DNA from: Pratylenchus scribneri | Taxonomy: Eukaryota > Nematoda > Chromadorea > Rhabditida > Pratylenchidae | Assembly: GCA_030063045.1 (NCBI GenBank) | Contig: JAQSEB010000012.1 | Coordinates: forward strand, 1 to 64,000 | Direction of reading: 5' to 3' | DNA length: 64,000 bases | Notes under the pieces: model-generated | Told to the model about the DNA's origin: nothing | What the model saw: only the letters and a program-made list of their open reading frames with translations | Databases searched by the model: none | Shown: piece after piece, positions 34,163 to 43,101 of the stretch | How positions within the stretch are numbered: the stretch's first letter is position 1 | Layout: every line of letters begins with the position of its first letter | Program-made: the position numbers and the translations under genes

Positions 34163-36387
34163 TTAATATATTAAATTCGTAACTTGACTGCGAAAAAGAC
34201 AAAAGGAAAAGGCCTCCATGGATTGCTGCATTCGAACCAGACCCATCCTTTTTAAATGGTGGAATTATTTTAGGCTAATTTTATTAAATAATTTTAATTA
34301 AGTTACCAAATATGGAGCAATGTTAGCCGATACCAACTGAAGAAATTGTCGGGCATGCCAAATTCTGTTGAATGAATTTATTATTTTTTAAATTAAAAAA
34401 TGACTTTTTTAGATATAAAATATAACTTTTTAGGTAATATTAATAAATAAAAAGGCAGTGAATTACAGTTAATATTAGAAATTGGTTAATTCAGGAATAT
34501 TAGCTCGAAGTTGGGGTGGAAATCTCGGCTTATTAGAAAGCCTAGAGGCTCGAGAATGAGTTCATTCGAATCAGCATGGTCGATTTAGCCTATAAAATTT
34601 CAATTTCAAATGTTATGACCTTGTTTTTAAAATCTGTACCGGTTGCTTAAACCCAAACCGGTTTTTAAACTTTTTCTATTCGCTATTTCGGATCTGAAAT
34701 TGTGCATAGACTAAATCGACAGTGCCGAGCCTAATGAGCGCCTATTCTCAAGTAACTTATGAGTTTACTATAAGCAGAGATTTCCAACAATTAGTTGCTC
34801 ATAATAGACCATTTAAGCTAATTCTCGGGATTTAGCCAATCTCCAATATAAGCTGTAACATAGGTAATCATAGGTCTGGTAAGACTAATAATTAATGATT
34901 AGTGCAAAATTAATTATTTCTTTTTGATAAATTTCTCCTTTCAAAATCGTCGCCAATTTTTCTCATTTCTTTTATTAATTTATTTTTAAACCTTTATGTA
35001 GCAAAATGTAATTGCTGCCATTTGCACAACTGTCGTACAATTTGGTGGCCGATTCCCTCAATATCTTAAAAATAAAATGAATTGAAGGAGTTTTGAGATA
35101 TAAATTCGTAAATTTCTGTTTTGTACTTCTAATTATTTTTTATATTCAATTTTAACAAAAATTGTCTTAAAAATTTGCATAACCATTTTGTGTTGTGGAT
35201 GAAAATTTCGGTTGATGGCAATTTTTCTGAAGAAATTTGTGAGCAATCCGGGTATATATTGATGTCCAACTTGTTTGGCCACTGCATCCATTTTGTTGTT
35301 TTCCCCCGTTGGTTTTTGGTTAGCTTTTAATTCCAACAATTGTTCTTGTTCAAGTGTAAGCATGGAGGAAGGAGAAATGCTGCCGGCCGCCATATTATCG
35401 GCTACTCTTTCCTTGAATATGAATTTACTATATATTAATTTTAAACATTATTTTGCGTTTACTATTCCTCATGGATCATGGAAGCAATCCGTAAAACTTG
35501 GGACCCCTTTCTTAATTTTTTAAAATTGTTTTGTGGTAATTTTAGGCATCATATGACATCCATTTGCATATAAATAATTCTATGTTCAGATTCAGAGGTA
35601 TATTTTAGACACATTTAAATCAGAGTCCACAGCCATGCCCGGCGCCAGGGGGGTGCAACTTGGGGCCTGGGCTTCTCCCGAAATCGGGAAAATCCGGAAA
35701 AATAGGGGTAAATTGGAAAAAAAAGAGGAAAAAAATAGAAAAAAGTGTTAAGGGACCCCCCAAAAACCCTATAGAACCTCCAAAAATTCTGGCGCCGGGC
35801 CTGCCCACAGCCCAGTAGAAAAATTTGTTAGTGGCGGGTAGGGGAAGGGGAGGCACCCATTTTTTTCGAACTTATTTTTTGACTGGTTCGTAGACTCCCG
35901 ACATTACTGCCCAGACAAATTTTAGCCAACAAAAATAGCTGGGCAGTGTTCAGGAAAAAATTTGTAACAAATGGGTCGCTTTTATTTTGTTTTCATTTTT
36001 TAATTTCAGGTTACAGGATTGGCGCCTGCTGATTAAATGTAAAAAAACATAAATAATTTATGGTAAAAATAAGAAAATTCATTTATCCAAAGCAGATATT
36101 TTTTGTCAAATGTCGGCATATATCACCAAAATGGAAAAATCAAAAATGGCATAATAATAATAATAACCATAATAGATAACAGTTTCGTATTTTTTTAGTA
36201 GTTCTTTAAAAAAAATTGGTACCCCAAATTGTAAGGATTGTTCTCGCCAATATGGCTACATGTGTGCTTTTTTCGATGGTTTATGTATTTAAAAATGAGT
36301 GCAAACCTTTGGAATAACAAATGGGAATTGGCTGCCTTGTTCAACAGCAGTGGTTGTTGTTCTTGTCAATGTGCGTAATACAATCAT
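34163..36387 (-). CDS. UQCC1: UQCC1-like ubiquinol-cytochrome c chaperone, left-arm copy
   Basis: Reverse copy of the gene described at 49210-51434. It shows the same short C-terminus and the same transposons in introns 1 and 3. Its start is divergent from the truncated TSC22 copy at 37762. Confidence 0.65.
34470..34866. mobile_element. Fold-back element in UQCC1 intron 3 (left arm)
   Basis: The left half (GTGGAAATCTCGGCTTATTA, CTCGAGAATGAG) is imperfectly complementary to the right half (CTATTCTCAAGTAACTTATG, AAGCAGAGATTTCCAAC). The core contains ACCGGTT motifs and a second inverted pair, GGTCGATTTAGCCTAT against GCATAGACTAAATCGAC. No coding capacity. Borders are approximate. Confidence 0.6.
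35634..35803. mobile_element. 170-bp MITE in UQCC1 intron 1 (left arm)
   Basis: Mirror of 49794-49963. Ends CAGGCCCGGCGCCAG-type, 8-bp near-perfect target duplication. A second family member lies at 41916-42090. Confidence 0.75.
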
Positions 36388-36760
36388 TTTTTTCAATAAT
36401 GTTGTCTTTGTTGATGAGAAATTATGGCGAAAATGTGATGAAAATATTCTCGCTTGAAACATTTTTAAATGGCTAAAATTGTGTTACATCATTAAACTCA
36501 AGCAACAAATTAGAAAATTTCTTTGAACTTTATAATTGAGGTAAAAATCAACGCAAATCGAATGCCTAGATTTAGAAAATGGATTAAATCGAAATCGAAA
36601 CATTAATAATTAAAGTTAGAGATTTCGATTTTCTTTACTCTTCGCTCTTCGTTCTCGTTCCTTCCTTCTTTCCTCTTTCTTTAAAATCAATTTACTTTCA
36701 TTACATGCATGATTCCTTCAATGCTCGTGTTCAATATTTTCATTCTCGGTTCTCGCTCAG

Positions 36761-37461
36761 AGGTGGTATGAAAAGAATCAGTGGAAAATTACACTTGTAT
36801 TTACCCCCACGTATATCGGATGGAAACACCACGAATATAGGTGGTTCCCCTTTATGAAAAGAAAAACACGGATTTTGATGGCATTTCCCCTGTGCTACAG
36901 TAATTTCAGTGGTATTTACCACTCCCACTGAGAAATCGGTGGCGTTTACCATTAATTTAGACCTAATTTTCTTTAAAATTCTATAAAAATTCAAAATGAT
37001 TTTTTAAAATTTTAATTCTTTCATAAATATATGTAAAAAACTTTGGGCTTTCTTGTGAACCCAACATTGTTTTTCAAAAATATTTTAAAAATATTAAACA
37101 TGAATAAAAAATTAAAATTTTTATATAGAAAGATAGAGGAGAGTCTTTTCTATAAGATACAATTTATTTCATAATTTCATCTTTTTTTACTGATTTTTAG
37201 TGATTTTTTAAAAAAGCGTGGTAAAAATGTCACACTAGGAAGAGTCGGTGGACAATTTCAGTGTATTTTGCCACAGATTTTGGTGGCAAATCCCACGTGG
37301 GACTTTCTTTTCATAAGTGGGAAAAAGGAGTGGGATTTACCACCGAAAATTGGTGGGATATGCCACGGAAATCCGTGGATATTCTTTTCATACGGAAATG
37401 TGGGATTTACCACCGAAATCGGTGGCAACCAACACTCCCACGGATTCTTTTCATACCACCT
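36761..37461. mobile_element. 701-bp MITE with long terminal inverted repeats between UQCC1 and TSC22 (left arm)
   Basis: Begins AGGTGGTATGAAAAGAATC and ends with its inverse GATTCTTTTCATACCACCT, flanked by CAG on both sides (possible 3-bp duplication). Both ends carry many copies of small self-complementary motifs such as CCACCGAAATCGGTGG and CCCACGTGGG. Open frames of 70-85 codons here run through these repeats and are not genes. It sits between divergent gene starts, so it could affect their promoters. Confidence 0.75.
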
Positions 37462-37907
37462 CAGCTCGGTTCGGTTCATTCAGTTTTTCGAGCGCTTTGC
37501 TTTTTGAGTTATTAAGTTGATTGCATTTTTAAAAGGTTATAATTTATGTAGTGGCAGTGGCATTTTAAGTTTTATTAAAGGTTTATGAAATTAAACTATA
37601 TGAATACTTTTTCAACATTTCAAATTTCTAACTTACTTAAATTCTTTAATTACCAAACTCAAACTTCACAGATAATTCAATTAAAATTGTGTTAATTTAT
37701 CTGCTATAAATCAGTGCAATTATTAACTACATATATACAAAATCATTCAATTCAATAATAAATGACAACACTCGTTAAACCCAAAGAGCGTCAATTTCAG
37801 GTTTCGCAAAAGAATTAAAAATAATAAAAACGAGATTTTTGGCTGTAATAAAACAAAAGTTTTTGGAGAGATCCAAACAATTAAATAATGTTCCGGAAAA
37901 ATTTACT

Positions 37908-38667
37908 CATAGCCCCCAAGCATAAAATCAGATAAATGATATACCAATCGATCGATCTCGATGAGCTGAGTCTGAAAATACAAAAAATTTCAGCGCGCTT
38001 GCATTTTTGCCCAAGTTATGGCCAAATGAAAATCGCAAAAGTGAAGGGTCCCCCCTTTGGGTCGAAAAAGTTAAAATTTTTTATATCGACATATTATAGC
38101 TAAATCGACGCGTCTCAACGAGCTGAATACGAATCTGTAATCGGTTTCGCATAAAACTCAAAAATAAAAAAGTTACAGTCGCGCAAAGGAAATACGGATT
38201 GGAACTGCTCCGGTGGGCATTTCAGAGTGGACTCCTCCGTGTGCTCCGCCTCCGCGCGACCAGACGAGCGCTTGGCTCGCTTCGCTCGCCAAGCACTCGT
38301 CCAGTTCCCGCGCTTCGGCTACGCACACTCCGGAGTCCACTCTTACATTCCTCCGCAGTTCCAACACATTCCAGCGACACAAAAATGGCCATAACTTTTT
38401 TATTTTTGTGTTTTAGACGAAACCGATGACAAATTCGAGTTTCTCTCATCGAGTCGCGTTGATTGGTATATAATTTGGCTAGAATAAAAATTTCAAAAAT
38501 TTTCGACCCATAGGGGGGACCAAGCACTTGTATGGGAAAATGGTTTTTATTGGCCATAACTTGGCCCAAAACGCGAGCGCGCTGAAATTATTTATATATT
38601 CGTACTCAGCTCGATGAGCTCTATCGAATGGTATATCATTTGCATGATTTGGCGTTTGGGGGCTATG
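37908..38667. mobile_element. 760-bp fold-back element in TSC22 intron 1 (left arm)
   Basis: The ends CATAGCCCCCAAGC and GTTTGGGGGCTATG are inverted. The whole element is an imperfect palindrome: GATCTCGATGAGCTGAGT against ACTCAGCTCGATGAGCTC, CCCAAGTTATGGCC against GGCCATAACTTGG, GGTCCCCCCTTTGGGTCGAA against TTCGACCCATAGGGGGGACC. It is centred near 38290 on a GC-rich stem (CTTGGCTCGCTTCGCTCGCC). The open frames of 67-115 codons here are symmetrical by-products. No transposase. Confidence 0.8.
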
Positions 38668-39427
38668 ATGCACTTTTACCAATGTTCCAATCAATCCAAT
38701 TCAGCATTCCAATTACCAGCAAAATAACAAAAAATTTCTCAGGTTGTCCCGGTGCCTGCAGTGTTCACCCGTGGCCGTTGGGAATGCATTGATTACAAGG
38801 ATGGAGCACCGGTTTATTCAGCTAATTACATTTTTTATTTAAAAATGTTTTTTTAAGGGTGCACCGCAATTTACGTTATTCAATAGTTTGGTCGCAACGA
38901 CCACCGCCAGCCAATGCACAATTCCAACAACGACCGCATCGGCTACGGCACCAACAAATGAAGGAGTGACAATTGCCGGATGCTGCGCTGGAGGAGGCCC
39001 AAATGCCGTCGCAATTGACAACAAAATTGAACAGGCCATGGCGAGTTTTTTTTACCTTCCCACCCAATTTTACGAATCAGGACAAAACTTACGGTTTTTG
39101 GTTAATATTTAATAGAAACGTAAGGTAAGGTTATGTTGGTTACTTATCGAATTTGGATCATTTGTTGAGAAAAGGAGAGGTCTCCTTGCTGTAGGTGATA
39201 AGGGTTAAAATGATACATGAATATAATTTTACATATCTTAGCCCTAACCGATATCCCTGCCTAAGTCCTAACACCTATAAGTGGGGGAGAGGGTGGGGGG
39301 GGGGGGGGTCATTCCTCTTATCATCAATCTAAATACGAACACAAAGCCGACAAGTACCAAGGCGGGCGCCACGCGCCAAGGTTTTTTGGATAATTAAATC
39401 TTAAAGTTTATTTGAATAATCCACCTT

Positions 39428-40051
39428 ACAAGGGAAGTACCTCACCTTAAGGTGGCCCTTTTTAATGAGACTTTGCATATGTTTAGGGCATAGGATGCCT
39501 ACACCTAAATCACAATTTTTATCTGCGGAATGGACACGCCTCGGATTTTATGGCCATAAAACCTATTTTTCAGCCATTTTGGCCATAGCTCATATCTCGG
39601 TATAGGGATGTCCTAAAATTATGAACTAAACGTCATATTATAGAGAATTTTATTGGCTATAATATTGGTAAATGTTTCCTAGGCCTAAAAATTTTTTGAA
39701 ATTTTTTATCGATTTTTTTCAAAAAATCCCGAATTTGGCCAATTTTCAATGGTCCATAACTCGGTTAGATGGAATCGTTGGACTTTGGCTCAGTTATCTT
39801 TTTTGATCACCATATCATAAAGTATCTCTATGCAAATTTTCAGATTTTTCTGACTACCTGAAAATTTTTGCGAATTCGCAATGCTAGGCCTGTAATGGGC
39901 AAAATACCTAGAATTTTCAGGTTAAGGGAAAAACCTAAAAATTTGCACAAAAATACTTTATGATAGTGTGATCAAAAAACATAATTGGGCCATGTTCCAA
40001 TATAGCCATATACCCGAGTTATGGCCCATTGAAAATTGGCCAAATTCGGGA
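39428..40051. mobile_element. Fold-back element cut off by the palindrome junction
   Basis: Starts ACAAGGGAAGTACCTCACCT, like the complete element at 44985-46169, and runs identically until 40051. There the next bases come from PUS1 instead of the missing 560 bp. The retained part contains a stem: AATCCCGAATTTGGCC (39727-39742) against GGCCAAATTCGGGA (40038-40051). The breakpoint thus sits at the foot of a potential hairpin. Confidence 0.8.
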
Positions 40052-40143
40052 ATTGCTCAACTGCTTCATTGGCACACACAATCCAGAAGTGTAATTGAAG
40101 AAATTGTGTGTGCCAATGAAGCAGTTGAGCAATTCCCGAATTT
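40042..40143. repeat. 41-bp snap-back inverted repeat at the palindrome 2 junction
   Basis: 40042-40082 is the exact reverse complement of 40103-40143, with a 20-nt loop (40083-40102). The right copy is genuine PUS1 exon 5. The left copy is a reversed duplicate of it, ending in AAATTCGGGA (40042-40051), which is also present in the transposon on the other side. The short inverted repeat therefore joins PUS1 to the palindrome arm. Confidence 0.9.
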
Positions 40144-41915
40144 CCTCAATTCTTTCCTCCGTAATCCGAAATTGGTCGGTGGTCAACTGCAAAGCAAAGG
40201 AGTGGGAATTTATTCACAAAAATAATTTTCTGACCTGATCGCATGCAGCAAATGCAAAAGTGGGCAGAGTGTATGAATATGTTCGACCATCGCAAAATTT
40301 TTGTGAATGAAATCCGGGGGTCTGAAAAAATATTTAAATTAATTTTTATTCCAATTAAAATTGAATTAAAAAAATAGAAAAAAATTAATTATAAAAATTA
40401 GTCAAAAAAAAATAAAAATTATTCTAAATAAATAAAAAAAATAATTTAGAATCATTCAAAAATCCTATGAAATAAAAATAATGGAAAAATATTTTTCTAT
40501 AAATAAACAAAAAAAAATGGTAAAAAAATATTTAAATTAGTAAAAATTTTTTCATAGAATTTATTATTCATTTTTAAAAAGCAAAAAAAAAATGAATTTT
40601 TGCGGAATTTTAAATGGTTTAAAAAATAAATAAAAATTCAAAATAAGTTTTTTAAATTTATTTTCTAAAAAAACTGACCACTCTGCGAATGCCGAATACG
40701 CGGATATCCTCGGGCAATGAGCTGTTCAACAATTGGACGCCATTATCAATGAAATGTTTGTCCATTGGCAAAAACATTGAACAAATCTAATGTAATTTTA
40801 TTTGATTTATTTATTTTTAATTTTACTAATTTTTTAAAAATTACAAATGAAAAAGAATGGACAAGATTTTTTTAGAGATATTTTCTTATTTAACCCAATA
40901 CCCTAATAAAGTTTAAAAAATTAAAAATTATTTTTGACAATTTTGTATTTTTTGGGGTTAAGGCAAAATTATTTGGCCAAAATTGGACAAAATGATTATA
41001 AATTTATGTAATTGATGGATTTATTTTTTCCTTTATATTAAATGATGGCACCCATATTCATTATTAAATCTTTAGGCATTGTGAAATAATTGTACAATTC
41101 CTTCAAAAATATAATAATTTGAGTAGAAAATCTTTTATTAAGGTAAGTTTTTCAAAAAGCGCGATTTTCCGCCAATAATGTTTGTTTGGTACTTATCGCT
41201 TATCCGGTGGTTAGATTTTGAACATTTCTAACAATAAGAAGTGCTTCTGTATCAATCATAGGTAGGCTCTTACCTATTCCCTCAATCAGTGCTTAAAAAT
41301 AATAAATCCTAATAATGCCTAATTAAAGGAAATTATGCGGACTTTGGGGTTGTTCAAATTCTACTACACCCGGCGGATAATCAATAAGTATCAGCTTTTT
41401 TCCATCCCTCTATAAAACCTGTCGAACGGCGGAAACACTTCGATCGGTGCGAGCGGCCCGTTGAAAATGCCAGGGAAATAAATCGTCCATATGCTCTTGG
41501 TTGATGAATCCATTGGCCAACATTGCCCTCAACAAATGCGATTCAACCGTTGGGAATTCCGCCTCTTTTCGTTGATACTAAAAAATGAGAAAGTAGGGTT
41601 CAAATTTAGTCTTTAAAAAAGATTTATTTAATATTTTTAAGCTAATTTTATTGAAATATTTTTAAATTTCTGAAGTGAATTAAATTTGGAAGAAAAATAA
41701 AAAAAAACTAACTTGTAATTTCAAATCAAGAATACTAATTAAAATAAGTTTTTATTATTATTTAGATTTTCATCTCCAGCAGTGCTGGTTCAGGGAGTGA
41801 ATTTTAACTAGAGCTCGACAAAATGGAATCCGCGGTATTCCGTACATTATTTTTTCCGCAAAAATTTGCCGTACCAACTTATTCCATAACCTATAATAGT
41901 AAGCAGTATCAGTAT

Positions 41916-42090
41916 CAGGCCCGGTGCCAGGATTTTTTTTCGGAGGGGTCCATAGGGTTTTTGGTGGGGTCCCTCGACACTTTTTCCTATTTTTTCCTCT
42001 TTTTTTTCCAAATTACCCCTATTTTTCCGGGTTTTTCCCGATTTTGGGGGAGCCCGGGCCCCAAATTGCACCCCCCTGGTGCCGGGCCTG
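41916..42090. mobile_element. 175-bp MITE in PUS1 intron 1
   Basis: Ends CAGGCCCGGTGCCAGG and CCTGGTGCCGGGCCTG. Same family as 49794-49963 (shared CATAGGGTTTTTGG, CCAAATTACCCCTATTTTTC). Flanks ATCAGTAT and GGCAGTAT agree at 6 of 8 positions, compatible with a decayed 8-bp duplication. The open frames across it are artefacts. Confidence 0.7.
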
Positions 42091-43101
42091 GGCAGTATAA
42101 TACGGCTTTTGTAATATATAAATATCGCAATACCGCGCGCGGTATTTCAGGTATTTTTCATGCCGTATTCATACGACCCGTATATTACACTGCAAAAATA
42201 CCGCACCACGGTATACGGACCGGCGCCGGGTTTTAGTTGTATTGTAACTCGCTTAAGTGCCAAATCCGGATTAATCTTATATCTTAATCCTTATTCTATA
42301 ACCCAGACCCAGGTACCCTTAATTTGGATTAAGACATAATAATTGCGCTGGGTTGGAATTCCTTAACCTAAAGTTTCTTAGTTAACCCTAATTTTGTATT
42401 TTTAAATTGTTTTGCTAAATTCGCATTTCATTTAATCCTTTCACCCAAAAATCCTAACCCAAATCTAAGATAGGGTTAAGGAATATTTTAATTTTTCGAA
42501 GTTGAAAATGTTTCGAATCCTCTCTTCTAGTAGAAAGTAGAATATATCTGCTGCAGATTTTACGAAAATCCAAAGAATTTTGGTAAATCCTGGTTATCTC
42601 AAGATGTTAAGTCATTCATTTTTACCTATTTACTCAATTAAAGGTTTTTATTAACTAAAAAACTTTAAGATTTACTTATTAATTTTAAGTTTTTGGGTAA
42701 ATAAAAAAATAAACCTGCATTCCAAAATAGTTTTGGCCTTGATAGGAAAGCAACACCGCATATTTGACGTTTTTCTCCCGGCGTTTCTTTTTTGCCGTTT
42801 CCACCATTGCTTTTTCCGCACCTTCTTCAGCCGCTCTTTTCGTTGTTGTTTGGGTGAACATTTCAAGGAATGGACGAATGAAGCGTTTTAGCATTCAAAA
42901 CTGTGCCAAAATATATATTAAAAATGTTAAAAATGGAAACAAAATAAATTAAAAATATTTTAAATATTCGTCGATTAATTAAAAAAAATTAAATTTGAAC
43001 AAATTCAAAAATGTGAAAAAATTTTACCAATAAAAAATATATTTGTATTTGTTTTAAAATTGCATATTTATAGTGCACAAAAATATTAAATAATTTTCTC
43101 A

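Larger units (their letters stand above)
21597..40051. repeat. Palindrome 2, left arm (likely derived copy), at least 18.4 kb
   Basis: Pairs with 45546-64000 by x to 85597-x. Every open frame on one side has an identical frame on the other, and the base-level checks I made (ends, tRNA, transposon ends, exon borders) show no difference. The inner boundary is exact: 40051 still pairs with 45546, 40052 does not pair with 45545. The outer boundary is not visible, because 21597 pairs with the last base of the window. This arm ends inside TSC22, whose remaining exons lie only on the other side, so it is probably the copy. Confidence 0.95.
37762..40051 (+). pseudogene. TSC22-family gene, 3'-truncated at the palindrome junction
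   Basis: Exons 1-3 (37762-37800, 38743-38811, 38858-39040) mirror those of the intact gene at 43102-47835. They encode 97 residues: the conserved upstream box QVVPVPAVFTRGRWECIDYK and the start of the TSC domain (AVAIDNKIEQAM). The junction at 40051 falls in the next intron, and the leucine-zipper exons are absent downstream. Any product would lack the dimerisation domain. Family members normally act as leucine-zipper dimers regulating transcription, so a zipper-less product would probably be inert or interfering. Promoter and start region look intact. Confidence 0.8.
40019..42894 (-). pseudogene. PUS1: PUS1-type tRNA pseudouridine synthase, truncated at the palindrome junction
   Basis: Exons 42715-42894, 41419-41577, 40679-40786, 40235-40321 and the partial 40083-40186, all phase 0, give 212 residues of the TruA/PUS1 family. 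Exon 1 holds KYAVLLSYQGQNYFGMQ. Exon 2 has RAARTDRSVSAVRQ with the catalytic Asp after RT. Exon 4 reads CDGRTYSYTLPTFAF, and exon 5 ends GTHNFFNYTSG. PUS1 enzymes isomerise uridine to pseudouridine in tRNA in nucleus and mitochondria. Family members continue for more than 100 residues after that motif, including the second half of the catalytic fold. Here the frame enters the snap-back and reads about 20 foreign residues to a stop at 40019-40021, so the product is very likely inactive. No other PUS1 sequence is in the window. TSC22 ends about 207 bp upstream on the same strand, spacing that would suit a nematode operon. Confidence 0.85.

Noticed and set aside
37258..37520. Four overlapping frames of 67-84 codons
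   Set aside because: Generated by repeated CCACCGAAA/TTTCGGTGG motifs of a MITE.
38173..38569. Arg/Ser-rich frames of 67-115 codons on both strands
   Set aside because: They fall in the GC-rich centre of a fold-back element and exist symmetrically on both strands; no domain and no codon signal.
39290..39310. Long G run as a regulatory or structural signal
   Set aside because: A single homopolymer next to a repeat; its length is unreliable in assemblies and nothing else supports a function.
40679..42894. PUS1 split by an ordinary intron at 40083 with the rest in the left arm
   Set aside because: The sequence beyond is an exact reverse copy of the same exon followed by transposon; no further PUS1 coding sequence exists in the left arm.
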